From NCBI RefSeq assembly GCF_029867415.1, contig NC_081186.1, positions 15,012,930-15,076,929 of the forward strand: a stretch of 64,000 nucleotides of DNA, written 5' to 3'. A program made the position numbers and the translations under genes. The notes beneath the pieces were generated by a model, which made no database searches, had not been told where the DNA came from, and was given only the letters and a program-made list of their open reading frames with translations. The stretch comes from Vicia villosa. Lineage: Eukaryota; Streptophyta; Magnoliopsida; Fabales; Fabaceae. Below, one piece after another: positions 47,771 through 59,822 of this stretch; within the stretch, counting starts at the first letter, position 1, and each line of letters opens with the position of its first letter.

Positions 47771-48884
47771 GGTTTTATTTTAAAAAAGGTCTTTCTTTTA
47801 AAATTAATAAAGTCTTTTGGTAAAAAATAATTTTGTATTTCTAATTTATATTTTTATTACATTTTAAAAACAAAAGCGTGCGTACCACACCCGTATCCCT
47901 GCTGACTCACAGTCTAAATTAGGTATTTTCTATTTTATTACATTTTGAAAACAAAAGTGTGCGTACCACACCAGTACCGTGTGAATGCACACACACCAGT
48001 ATCGTGTCAACACACGGGTATTCATACCAATATCCGTGCGAACGCTCGAGTTTTAGCATGTTTTTATATTTTAAACCATAGTCCAAATTTTAATAAATAT
48101 AACATTAAACTAAATTCTTTTATATCATTATCTTTTTGAACTTTTATGTAAAATTATGTTTATACTGATTTTCAACTAATTTTAATTTTGGATTTTTATT
48201 TGTCTTATTTATTAAACATTATAAATCTTTTTATTATTACAACTCTATCAATCCTAAAAAAAAATTCTATGTTAACTTATAAATTATGTGTTTAATAGTT
48301 TTTCTTAACAATTGAAATTTTTAAAAACTTATACAATTACCTTGCAATCATATTTTCTTTTTTTCGATAATATTTTGATATTTTCTATTTTGTTTGAATT
48401 CTCATGACAAACTGGTGACATATTCGCGCTCCACACCAGAACGCGTGCAGACGCACTTGTTTTCCACTAGTTAAACATATAGCTAATCCTTTGATATTTT
48501 GATTTGTACTTTATTATTTGAAAATTTTGAAATGTATAAAAAAATTTAAAATTGTTTTATTTTATCATTTGTAATATAATTTGATATTGGAAGAAAATAC
48601 TTTTATTAAAATATTGATTCCTCTGTATGGATGGTGATAGAGCGGGGATACCTGAACTCATTTGTAACGGATTTGTATTTTAATTATTTATCCCCATTGA
48701 AGATCGAGGCGGGTATTGGGAATTGTTCAGACATTACTACAAAAAATATTTTTCGTAACATCACTGAATTTTACTTCACCACAGCCGAAGGATCCACCGT
48801 GGTAGAATCTAGGCGCTTTTTTATTTTCATTTTTATGTCCACTTTTCACCACGATTGAAACTTCCAACCGTGGTGAAAAGTGCG
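47771..48884. other. AT-rich region with GTGCGTACCACACC repeats
   Basis: No gene is seen. Diverged copies of a GTGCGTACCACACCAGTACC-like motif occur near 47876 and 47957, with related motifs at 48000-48050 and 48430. A similar motif recurs at 52033, on the far side of the second Tat fragment. A hairpin (48840-48882) at the right end looks like a transposon terminus. Confidence 0.55.
48840..48882. repeat. Hairpin with 14-bp perfect arms
   Basis: CACTTTTCACCACG at 48840-48853 pairs with CGTGGTGAAAAGTG at 48869-48882. Upstream, TTACTACAAAAAA (about 48735) resembles the CACTACAAAAAA end of CACTA-type elements, so 48733-48885 may be a CACTA-derived fragment. Confidence 0.5.
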
Positions 48885-48892
48885 TCTGGTGT

Positions 48893-51101
48893 CGATGGCC
48901 CCATTCTCCAATAGGTGTTTTGGACCCAGTTGGTTTAGGGCCATCTTCCCTGGCAGCACCCCAACAACTCGTGCTCATTTGAATTCCATTTGGGAAGCTT
49001 TTTCTAACTCCAACCTTGTTATAATACCGAATATAATTGACTGGTAAATGTTACGGTTTTACAGGCTATCAGCCTAATTTAGTGTCTCGACAATTTGGCC
49101 TAAGCCAAATGCTGCCAAAAATTCTCTATGCTCATGAGACTAACATTTGCTGGTCTGGAAGACCCTTCAGCTCAAGAAACCATGTCGACTGTTTGAAATT
49201 CCACAATAGACAATTCTTGGAACTTCCTACCTTTACTTTTCAAACCTCATATCTGACAACTAAAGAATTTGAAGAATGGTGGAATGCATATTATCAACTA
49301 TTTGATGCCTCTTCCTTCAGTGACAAATTAAAGATTGCTTTCAAGAAATTGGAGGATCGATTGAATATGAGTAAGTTCTTTGCCAAATTCGACTTTTCTT
49401 TTATGCACAGAACCAAACTAATTAATTTTTAGATCTTTCAGGTAACGATCCTGCTGACGAAGTCGAAGGACCCACAACCAGACAGGTATTACTATCTTAT
49501 GGTATAATTGTCTTTATTCTTTCCTTTGGACTAACCTTAACTTATCATTTTCAGGGTCGAAAACGTCAAAGCAATTCAAACACCACCACTCTTGTTAAGA
49601 AACCCAAAATAAACACAGTGAGAAAGGTAATCTCTTTTAGTTGATTTTGTTTTTCTGAGAAATTATTCTTAACAATCATGCATATTTCTGTATTTCCAAT
49701 TGATTGTCAGTGATGATTCTGAGGAAACTAACTCGCCTCAAAATGACGAAAGTGAAATTTTCTCTCGACCTCCTGCTCCGACTCCAGCAAAGAAGAAAAA
49801 GACTACCAAGAGACCTCCTCTAAAAGTTGTTGTGAAAAATCAATCAGAACCAACTATGTCAAAAGCTTCAACTGAGGTAAGATTTTATTTCTACTTTATC
49901 ATCCCTTCGACTATGTCTTTTCTCTAACATACGAATATTTTGCCTGTAGAAACCTCTTGTATTCTTGGACCTTGTCGAGGAGTCCCCAAAAAAGGGTGAG
50001 ACAATTGTTGAAACAGCTCCAGAAACGACCAGTCTCCCTAGTCCATAAAAGACAGATGCTTTTGGGAGTGCTGCTGATTCGACTAATACTCCTACAGGTC
50101 AACCTGAAAAACCGGCGAATGTCACTCCAACACCAACTCAAGGAAACCCTGAACCGATCCTCCAGGACCCTAACAACAACAATCAATCAACTCTCTCTCC
50201 AGCTCATACCAAGGACAATGCTCAACCTTTTGCCGAGACCATTACTTTGATTCCCTATATTGAAACAAGCATCCCAATTATTCAAGCTGATTCTCAACCC
50301 TAGTAAAATAACACCATTGAAGATGACATCTCCAACAATTCTCTCGATCATGCAGACATTTTGAATTTAAATAAGACTAATCCTTCAGAGGCCTTATTGC
50401 CTTTGCAGAAGCTTAGGGAAACCTCACCTGCCAAAAATCCTGCCATTCAATCGAATGTTCCAAAAGATGAGATCGAAGCTCCCCTTGTGTCTTTAATTTT
50501 TCAACTCCGTGATCATCTCTATGAGCCTGATGTCTTAATTGTTCTCGAAGAATCTGATTCTCTTGGTGGAGAAATAAGGAAAATGTTGGATCAAATCATT
50601 AAGGCACCACTTCATGTTCCCATTGCTCAGTACTTCTTCGACTTTGAAGCTTACTTCGACCAATTCTGGCGAGATCTTATTGAAATAAGAAATATTGATC
50701 TTCAAGTGAAGAACAAAGTTCTTGAGATGAACAGGGAATGGGATTTTAGTGTTGTTTCTACCAAGAGAGTTGGAGAACTTCAGGACAAGGTTCAGAAATT
50801 TTCTGACAAAGAGAAGGCTATCAACAGCAAGATCTCCGACTACCAGGATCAAATCAATGAACTCAACAAGAAAATAATTGAGCTTGAAAAATAAAAGTCT
50901 GATTTGGCACAAGTCGAAGGTATTCCCTCTTCTGAAATCATCAACCAGGAAGTCCTGAAAGGCATTGATCATGGCGAAAAGGCCTTGGAGCTGAAAGACA
51001 CCATCCATTCCCTCAAACAAGGATTAGCTCGACTCAATATTAAGCTTGGATTTGAGTCGACCAGACTAGAAGACTTCAAGGAGAAATTTCCTATTTTTTA
51101 G
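48893..51101 (+). pseudogene. PMD-type antisense gene, C-terminal part, broken
   Basis: It starts with MAPFSNRCFGPSWF-like sequence, matching the middle of the 33045-36970 protein, and the shared block YQPNLVSRQFGL is at about 49070. Exon-like blocks with GT-AG borders follow (Lys-rich segments at 49560-49630 and 49710-49875), then the coiled-coil end (50361-51101). Stops or frameshifts occur near 49030, at 50046-50048, near 50301 and at 50892-50894. The order of blocks supports the exon model of the intact copy. Confidence 0.75.
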
Positions 51102-51229
51102 ATTGTTGTCCGTTCCTTTCTTTTATTAAGAACAATATTTTGTAATGCCTGGCAGTGAGTTTGACCATATTTAATCTAATTTATTTATGTTTCTGCTATA
51201 TGAATTTCATGAAGTATTGGTTTATATCT

Positions 51230-52020
51230 TTTCAAATATTTCCCGTTTACCCTCAGGATTCGACGATCCATGCTTAACTCTTCAATCTCATAAGCATTAT
51301 TCGTGAAAACTTGCATAATTTTAAATGGTCCTTCCAAACTTGGTGATCATTTACCTAATGATTTATCCTTTTGATCCATAGGTAAAATCACCTTCCATAC
51401 GTAATCATTTATTGCAAATGTTTTCAATCTTAATTTTTTATTATAAGCTTTCGCCACCTTTTGCTTTTGTTTAACCAACCTATCTAAGGCTGTTAATCTT
51501 TCTTCGTCCAGATCCACCAATTCGTCCAACATCATATTCCAATATTCATGAGGATATTATTCTATCTTTGAATTCTGGCTTATTGTAGATGAATTTCTAC
51601 AGGCAACACAGCATCATGCCCAAAGGTTAGACGAAACAGAGTAGTATTTGTTGCTTCTTTTAGGGAAGTTCGACATGCCCACAAAATCTGGTCGAGCGTT
51701 TGATGCCAATTTTTTGGTTTTCTTCCCACATGTTTTTTATCAAGTTTATAGTCACTTTATTAGCTGTCTCGACCTGACCATTAGCCTGAGCATAATAAGG
51801 GGTTGATGTCAATAACTTAAACCCTGTTTGGACTGCAAAATCTTGCATCTTTCGACCAGTGAAAACTGACCCCTGATCAGTAGTAATAGTCTCTGGTATC
51901 CCATATCTGAAAATAATGTGTTTTTGTATGAAACTAATCACATTGTCCTGATCGACATTAACTAACGAGATTGCCTCTATCCACTTCGTGAAATAATCTA
52001 TTCCCTCTAAAATGTACTTC
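51230..52020 (-). pseudogene. Tat integrase fragment, broken
   Basis: Minus-strand pieces at 51660-51941 (FRYGIPETITTDQGSVFTG..., GQVETANKV) and 51347-51535 (LDRLVKQKQKVAKAYNKK) match the integrase of the 38515-42228 element. Frameshifts separate them, and the first catalytic Asp region is missing beyond 52020. Confidence 0.8.
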
Positions 52021-53559
52021 TGTTGTATAACAAAATAGTGCGTACCAAATCAGTACCCATGCAAACGCATATGTAACTTAAGATACAAAGTTTAACACTT
52101 CCATTTTAGAAAAACAATGCTTTTTACTTTTTCAATGTATTGAGATCCCAACTTGTTTCCATCTGAGCAAAAATAAGCCTAAAGGTGTCAAGCAACCTCT
52201 CTGCATCCAACAACTTCTCTGCATGCTTGTACTTGTGCATTGAAACCACCATTTTTACATAACTTTGCTTTCGGCTCCAAACCAAACCATGAACTTGGAA
52301 TTCAAAATTCTGGTTGCCTCAAGTCCTCAAATCATTTGCCTATAATTAGAGATCATTTATAAGCTTCAAAATACACCAGAAATCCCCCTCAAACCAGAGG
52401 TAGCTAAATTTCTCTATTTTGAGCTTTGAAGTTCATAACTTTTAATCTCTTCCCTCTTGTGATTTCTTTACAAACCAATCACTCAAACACACTCCATATA
52501 GCATATAGACACTTCTATATGCATTAAAAGTCCATTGAAACACCTGAATCAAAACCTCTATATCTCACTTGCTCACTTCTGCAACTCGAGATCTTCGGAG
52601 TGATTGAGGTGCTTTTAATCCAAAGTAAGCATTGCAAAAGCTTCCTGGGGACTCGGGGAAGCTAATAGGATCGTTACAATGCTTCCAGAATTGCTCTAAG
52701 TCCATTTTCGATTTCCAGTTGCAGTTGTAGAGGTAAGAAACTTGTTCTTGAACTTCGTCATTTACGCATCAATTTTACATTTCTTAATACCAGATTTCTT
52801 GTTTTGATGTGCTGAATAATAGCCCTAAGGTATTATAGATTGATTGTACATAATAGCCATTTAATTTGAATTCAAAGTTTTAGGGTTCATCATATTTTCT
52901 GGAAAATTAAGGAGTTACGGTTGATTTAAATTGATGAGTGATACATGGTTGGATTCGTGGTAAAAAACTGAGCAACTTTCATGTTTATAATTTTGAAAAT
53001 GATTGAGTATTGATGATGATCCAATTTTCTGAAAATGGTTGTTATGAGGTTGAAGATGAAGTTCATCTTCCAAATTCATGAACTTGTTTTAATATATATT
53101 TTTTGGTTTGCGTTATAAAAAATGATTACTTTGTTTGCCCCAGCGGCTGAAGTGTACGTTTTAAGGCTTTCCCCCTCAAAGTCGTGGGTTCGAATCCCCT
53201 TTTTTTCTATTTTTGAGTCTTCTTTTCATTTTTAACCATTTATGACTTGTTTCACTATTTTCTTAATTGAATAGGCCTTATGATTGTCAATAGTGTCTGG
53301 TCCAGTGGCTAAGGTTTTGAACTATAACCAAGAGGGTGTGGGTTTAAGACTTTCCAAGACCAAACCCTTTATTTTTTTATCACTAATTTCTTTTCTTTTA
53401 TTTCATAACTTTTCATAATTATTTGAAATAGCAAATTAACTCATGTTGACTTGAAATTTTGTACACTCCTTATTTATCTTATCTATTTTGAGAATATATT
53501 TTAAAATCACAAAAATACTTATTATTTATGAAAATTCTAGCAACTCACGCTCGATGTCT
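52021..53559 (+). repeat. LTR-like sequence, probably Ogre-derived
   Basis: No gene is seen. Composition and phrases (TTTTAGGGTTC near 52880, long T/A-rich stretches, a tRNA-like module) resemble the inner part of the Ogre LTR at 9155-13852, in + orientation. Ends cannot be defined; the copia LTR starts at 53560. Confidence 0.4.
53131..53207 (+). other. tRNA-like Pol III module
   Basis: A TGCCCCAGCGGCTGAAG box-A-like stretch is followed by a perfect box B (GGTTCGAATCC, 53187-53197) and a T run at 53200-53207 that could terminate Pol III. A diverged second copy (GGTCCAGTGGCTAAGG, about 53300) follows. The acceptor stem does not pair, so this is not a tRNA gene. Confidence 0.5.
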
Positions 53560-54462
53560 TGCTGGATGTTATGACATCCACAATTACACATCACAGATAA
53601 TTAAAACAGAACAGCATGAAAACAATAAAGAACACACAGAATTGTTTACCCAGTTCGATTCAACAACCTACTCTGGGGGCTACCAAGCCAGGGAGGGAGT
53701 CCAATATATGAAGAATTAATTCGGAGTTAAACTCCCCCGTTTACAACTCCTCACCTAAAACCTACCCAATGCAATTCCAACCTATTCCTAGACCTGAGTA
53801 TCTCCACTCACTCCCCCTTAATCACAGCAGTGATTACAAATAAACATTACATAAAATCAGAGAGAAGACATACTTCAAAAACACACATTAATCTGCTTAA
53901 AAGTTTCAATCAAGAGACACACACTCGTGCTTAAAATCTTAGAGTGACAATTAACATAAACAACCTATTCCAACGCAATCATCAAAGACAATTGCTTGGA
54001 GTACAAGAGACAGCTATAGAACTACGGTTCTTCACAATAAACAATATGATCTCTCTGCGTTCCAAATTAGGATTGCAGACTTTTTATATGCAGCTCTTGG
54101 GCCTTGGGATTTTTAGAAACAAATTAGGGTTAACCAAGTTAACCTAATTTACACGCCATCTGGTTGTTACAGAATGTGCTATCAGCAAAATCTTCTAGAA
54201 GAAATATTCAGCACACAATAAAAGGTTTCCTAAACTGTTAATTGAGAGAAATCAGGAAATACAATTAATAAATTATAACAGCTCCTGCTGTCACACAAGG
54301 ATGTCATGACATCGGTCATGACATTCCCTACAGAACCTGTATTAGCTTAACACATATGCAGCCTGCATAACACAATATCAAACATGTCATGACAGTAGTC
54401 AAGACATTAAATACTCAGGTATGTTTTACCACAAATGCAGCCAACATGAAAACATCTTCAAT
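53560..54462 (-). repeat. 3' LTR of copia element
   Basis: On + it runs from TGCTGGATGTTATG to CATCTTCAATA. The adjoining CCCCCTTTG is a polypurine tract on minus (CAAAGGGGG, 54463-54473). About 0.9 kb; the outer limit is uncertain by a few bases. It contains TGTCATGACAT-type short palindromes. Confidence 0.65.
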
Positions 54463-54794
54463 ATCCCCCTTTGGCAAATTTTTGGCTAAAACAACCTGTC
54501 ACACCATATCAGAGAAACACTTGCAGCAGAAACAAAGTAACCAAAACACAATCAAAGCAAGCTAATACAAAGCACACACCACCAGTATGCACACAGTGCT
54601 CAAACATATCAAACCACAAGAGCAGCACAAGCGCAAACAGATCAACACAAAAATAATAAGTAATTCAAATTTGTTGATCACACAACCACCATTCTTGTTG
54701 TTCTGGGGTGACATTACTACTTCTCCCCCTGTTTGGCCACAAAAGTTGCCAAAGTACACTACTGTTTTCTCACCAAATTTTTTTTTTGTTAACT

Positions 54795-57700
54795 CTATGG
54801 TTCCTCAAGGATGCAGAGTCCTAACTTGCTTCGGAAGTTTTTAAACTGTGTAACATCAAGAGCTTTTGTGAAAATGTCAGCTGGCTGAAGTTCAGTGTTC
54901 ACATGCTCTAAGCAAATTACCTTGTCTTCGACGAGTTCTCTAATAAAGTGATGTCGGATATCAATATGTTTCGCTCGGCTATGCTGAATTGGATTTTTGG
55001 AGATGTCGATAGCACTGAGATTGTCACAATATAAAGTCATGACATTCTATGGAACATTGTATGCAGTCAGCATTTGTTTCATCCAGACCAATTGAGAACA
55101 GCTACTACCAGCTGCTATGTACTCTGCTTCAGCAGTTGATAATGAGACACAATTTTGTTTCTTACTAAACCATGATATAAGATTGTTACTTAGGAAGAAA
55201 CATCCAACCCAGTCAGCATCACAATATCCAGTCAAAACAGGGTCACTCCCGATAGTGTACAATATGCCATAGTCCGAAGTTCCATTTACATATTTGAGGA
55301 TTCTCTTGACTTGATTTAAGTGACTTACCTTTGTCCCTGCTTGATATCTGGCACATACTCCAACTGCAAATGCAATATCTGGTCTGCTGGCTGTTAGATA
55401 TATCAAGCTTCCAATCATGCTCCTATACAAACTCTGGTCAACACTTATGCCCCCTTCATCTTTGGATAGATTTTGATGTGTTGGTGCAGGAGTTCTTTTG
55501 TGACTTGCATTATCCATTCCAAACTTGTTCACTATGTTCTTGGCATATTTGCTTTGAGTCAAGAAGGTGAAGTCTTCCATTTGCTTGATTTGAAGTCCAA
55601 GGAAGTAAGTCAATTCTCCAACCATGCTCATTTCAAATTCAGTCTGTATTTGACTGACAAAGTGTTTTACTATTGTATCAGACATTCCCCCAAACACTAT
55701 GTCATCCACATATATCTGTGCAATCATGATTCTTCCATTTGTATTCTTTACAAAGAGTGTTTTGTCTATTCCTCCCTTTTTATATCCATTAGTGGTCAAA
55801 GTTCAGTTAACCTTTCATACCAAGCTCTGGGAGCTTGTTTTAACCCATAGAGAGCTTTTCTTAGTTTGTAGACATGATCAGGCAGATTTGGATCAGCAAA
55901 CCCTTTAGGTTGTTCCACATATACTTCTTCATTCAGATATCCATTTAGAAAGGCACTTTTTACATCCATCTGATATAGCTTGAACTTCAGAATGCAGGTT
56001 ACTCCTAGTAGTAGTCTGATTGACTCAAGTCTTGCTACAGGTGCAAAAGTCTCATCAAAGTCTACTCCCTCCACTTGAGTGTATCCTTGAGCTACTAACC
56101 TGGCTTTTTTCTTGTTATGACACCTTATTCATCAGACTTGTTATTGTATATCCACTTGGTACCAATGATATTCATTCCTTTTGGTCTAGGTACCAGTTCC
56201 CATACTTCATTTCTTTTGAACTGTTCCAGTTCATCTTGCATGGCATTGATTCAAAATTCATTTTTCAGGGCTTCCTTTATGTTTTTTGGTTCAATTTTGG
56301 ACACAAAGCAGGAGTTGACTATAGTTCCTCTTGATCTGGTCATTATCCCACTGTTGATATCTCCTATGATAAGTTCCTTCGGGTGATCTTTTTGAATTCT
56401 AATAGATGGATCTTTGCTGATTGCATGAGTTTCTAGTTCTGAAGGAGTCTCATTACTTGCTTCAGGTTGGTTTGTCTGTTCAACCTGAATATCAAGGAAT
56501 GTTTCGACATTCTCTGTGACATCGAATTCTCCATGTTGATCATCAACAATCACATTGATGGATTCCATCAACACTTGTGTTCTGGTGTTGAATACTCTAT
56601 ACACTCTGCTGTTTCTGGAGTATCCCAAGAATATGCCTTCATCACTTTTGGAGTCCATTTTTCTTCTTTGGTCTCGGTCTATCAAGATATAACACTTGCT
56701 ACCAAACACATGAAAATACTTGACACTTGGTTTCTTACCTCTCTAGAGTTCATAGAGAGTAGAGGAGGTTCCTTTTCTCAATGTTACTCTGTTATGGACA
56801 TAGCAGGATGTGTTCATAGCCTCAGCCCAAAAGTACATAGGTAGCTTCTTAGCATGAATCATCGCCCTGGCCGATTCTTGTATAGTCTTGTTTTTCCTTT
56901 CTACTACTCCATTTTGTTGAGGCGTAATAGGAGATGAAAATTCATGAATGATCCCTTCGGTTGAGAAGAATTCAGCAAATTTAGCATTCTCAAATTCCTT
57001 TCCATGATCACTCCTGATTCTGATGACAACTCTCTCCTTTTCTCTTTGCAGTATAGTGTAGAGCTCCTTAAACACTTCAAATACGTCTAATTTTTCTCTA
57101 ATGAAGGTTATCCATGTGTATCTGGAGTAATCATTAAACACCACATACGCATACCTTTTTCCTCCAACACTTTCCACTTGCATTGGTCCCATTAGATCCA
57201 TATGCAGCAGTTCCAAGGTTTTAGAGGTAGTGAGTTGACTGATCTTTGGATGAGGAGTCCTGGTTTGCTTTCCAGCCTAACATTCTCCGCACACTTTGCC
57301 TTCATCAATCTGTAGTTTTGGAATTCCTCTCACAGCTTCCTTGTTTATGATCTTTTTCATCCCTCTCAAATGTAGATGACCCAGTTTTTGATGCCACGGT
57401 CTAACCTCTTTTTCTTCTTTTGCCATGGAGCATATTGATGAATGACGTGCTGTTTTGGGTTCCCACAAGTAACAGTTGTCTTTGGATCTCACTCCCTTCA
57501 TGACCTATACATTTTCTTCATTGGTGACCACACATTCATCTTTGGTAAATCTGACTCTTAGACCTTGATCACACAGTTGACTGATGTTGATCAAGTTTGC
57601 AGCTAGTCCTTTGACCAGCAGAACAATGTCTAGTTGAGGGGCTCCTTAATGTTCTAGCTTTTCTACCCCTTTAATCTCTCCCCTAGCTCCATCACCAAAG

Positions 57701-57860
57701 GTCACATAGCTAGTGGAATGCGGCTTGATTTCTTCTAACAAGTTCTTCATTCCTATCATGTGTTTTGAGCATCCACTATCAAAATACCAGTCTCCTTTGG
57801 TTGACACCCTCAAGGAGGTGTGAGCAATCAATGTAGAACCTTTGGTAACCCATTATTGTT
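54795..57860 (-). pseudogene. Copia pol: PR, INT, RT, RNase H (broken)
   Basis: The protease (WYFDSGCSKHM) is near 57790 and keeps D-S-G. The GAG-pre-integrase finger (H..H..C..C: WHQKLGHLHLRG...VCGEC) is at 57501-57277, with a TAG directly after it; integrase (MDLMGPMQ, IRSDHGKEF, QNGVVERKN) is at 57216-56743. RT is split at about 55799 by a frameshift: [12 protein letters not shown] and [10 protein letters not shown] before it, IYVDDIVFGG after it. RNase H (YCDADWVG, STAEAEYIA) is interrupted by a TAG at 55047-55049 and lacks about 11 residues (DDRKSTSGG-type block) after DADWVG. It cannot make a working polyprotein. Confidence 0.88.
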
Positions 57861-57880
57861 TCTTGATAGGGTTATGGAGA

Positions 57881-58140
57881 TGGTGGATTTAGAGAAGAGT
57901 TTATTCGAAAATAGCTCCTTGAGGACTAATTTGTGGGGATATGATCCTGTGAAACCGGCTCTGTGGGAAGAAATGGATGCCTTGACCATTGCCCCTAGTG
58001 GTTATAGTAATTGTTATTTCTGGACTTATATTGATTGGGACACATCAATGAGTATTGGTCGACGTGTCAAACAAGCCTTGCATAGCTTTTCCCCAACTAG
58101 TAGGGACTTTAAAGAGATTCGCCTTGTGAGGACCTTATGA
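57881..58140 (+). CDS. Unrecognised ORF, 86 codons
   Basis: The frame from ATG 57881 (MVDLEKSLFENSSLRTN) to TGA 58140 has ordinary codon use and an aromatic-rich middle (SNCYFWTYIDWDTSMS). I do not recognise it. It lies between the truncated copia element and Ogre-like non-coding sequence, on the strand opposite to the nearby gag fragments. An open frame extends upstream to 57820, but the first 60 bases belong to the copia protease on the other strand. It may be part of an antisense retroelement ORF or simply chance. Confidence 0.3.
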
Positions 58141-59571
58141 GATGTGTACTATGGGTGACATGCCCCTAGTAGCCATAAACTTAGTATGATGCCCCTAACT
58201 GATCGGGAAGTAGCTTCAGACATGTTCAGGTACATGCCCCTGATTATTCAGCGTTCTTGAGAGATTCTTAGAATCTTGACCTGATTGCCCCTGATTGATT
58301 GGACAAAGCATGTCATGCCCCTTGTATTCGTTGACTTCTAATCAACTGAGTCAGGTGTAAGAGATGTTACTGCTGAAGCGGTTTCGTCTGTCGGGATGAC
58401 TTTTAGTCATTAGTCGTACCCTGTGCAACTTCTTTCTGATGCTAACATTTGAAATTATGTAGCAGAATATGTTTAATAATGAATTCATGAGATGCAATGC
58501 ATACGTCTGTCTTGAATTTTTTGAAAAAAATTTAAAAAAAAGATGTAAAAGCATGATATTTGAAAGAACGTGATATCGACTCAGCATTTATGGCAAACCT
58601 TAAGGAGTCAGAATACCTTTTTGGGTAACAGTATGCTTTCGAACTAACCATGCTTCAGTTAGGTCTTTCAAGGGTTGTAAGGTAGATTGGTTCACGGTTT
58701 AAGAAACAAAGGATAATGGCTCAATGTTTATTTGTACCTATCCCAATCTTCGTGATGTTCTTCGATCCAATGCTCAGTTAACTTTTCGTTTAAGTCCTAG
58801 TAGAGCTTGAAGTCGTAGCGTTGACACTTGATGATGGTTAAGGCCCCGATAGTTTGTTTGGGCAGGCAATCACCCCCCTTTTTTGTAATATCTTCTTTTG
58901 TCTTTCTTCGAGGATTTGTAGCAACCTCTTTTTCAACTTTGTTATCCCTAACTTTTGCCTGAGCTTTTTATTTTGAGGTTACAGTCAGCGGGATGTTTTA
59001 ATTTTTGATAAGTCCCCTTCACAGGTTTTGACTTAACATTTTTTTTTCTCGTTTGATGAATATTGACAGCCTGACTTAATGGTTACGGGAACCCATCACT
59101 AATTGTGTAGAAGAAATGCTGGCACAACTGAGTTAACTAAGTAACTACCCTGCCCCAGGTTATGATTAAGGTTTCAATATGCACGTGAAAGAAAACTCCT
59201 ACACCTTAGGCTCAAAGGGGTTGACTAGGGATGAACATCCTTATATCTCCACTGTTTAGGAATTGAAACAATGCCTGTACATCGTCAGCATAGTCTATTC
59301 AAAAGCATTACTGTATAAGGTCGCGGTATCGTTTTCGTCATCCTCCCTCAAAAAGCTTACAGCTTAGCAAGAGTTGAATATCACAAAACATAAACAAAGT
59401 AAATACACATTTTAAATGAGTGATAGCGAAATGATTTATTCAAGACAAACATATGCAATGCACTAATGAAGATTATTAAAACAGATAATGTCTATCATAA
59501 GTCGAATGTTTAAACAAACAGAATAGAAATTGCAAATGAAAGTAAATCTAATGATCCAAAAGCTCGTCCGT
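58141..59571 (-). other. Non-coding sequence, probably Ogre 3' region
   Basis: No gene is seen. Several ATGCCCCTGATT-like repeats occur at 58150-58320. At 58940-59040, read on minus, AAAACCTGTGAAGG and CAGGCAAAAGTTAGGG resemble the sequence after INT in the Ogre at 7290-7420, which suggests Ogre 3' sequence joined to gag by internal deletion. Confidence 0.4.
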
Positions 59572-59817
59572 CTAGCCATCCACAACATTAGCAATCTTGT
59601 TGTGATTGGGCATGGGGGAAGTGATCACGTTAGGGGTTGCAAGAGGGTCGAACTCGATTTCCCCAACATCGATCATGTCTTGAATCTTATTCTTCAATGT
59701 CCAGCAATTGTCGGTGTCATGTCCAGAAATATTGGAGTGATATGCACACCTCGCGTTGGGATTATAGCGAGGAGAGGAAGTGTTGGGATTTGGATGAGGA
59801 GCTATTTGTGTAAGTAG
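59572..59817 (-). pseudogene. Ogre gag, second part (after solo LTR)
   Basis: The frame carries NARCAYHSNISGHDTDNCW (C-x2-H-x5-H-x4-C knuckle) and KNKIQDMIDVGEIEFDP, very like the gag at 1005-1110. It follows in phase from the gag part at 63571-64000 when the solo LTR and one target duplication are left out. It ends early at a stop codon at 59572, about 20 codons after the knuckle region. Confidence 0.85.
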
Positions 59818-59822
59818 CTTTG

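Larger units (their letters stand above)
48893..52020 (-). mobile_element. Second Tat-lineage fragment
   Basis: A decayed relative of the 31606-45438 element: an antisense PMD-type gene on + (48893-51101), then INT C-terminal sequence on minus (51230-52020). The INT homology ends abruptly at about 52020. No LTR can be assigned. It lacks the second antisense ORF: only about 130 bases separate the PMD-type gene from the INT end. Confidence 0.8.
53560..57875 (-). mobile_element. SIRE/Maximus-type Ty1-copia element, 5' truncated
   Basis: On minus: protease, integrase, RT, RNase H, polypurine tract and 3' LTR, the copia order. gag and the 5' LTR are absent; homology stops at about 57875. RT motifs (IYVDDIVFGG, FLGLQIKQ) and RNase H motifs match the SIRE/Maximus lineage common in legumes. 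Several stops and frameshifts show decay. Confidence 0.88.

Noticed and set aside
53131..53207. A functional tRNA gene
   Set aside because: Box B and the T run are good, but acceptor and anticodon stems do not pair, so it is listed only as a tRNA-like module.
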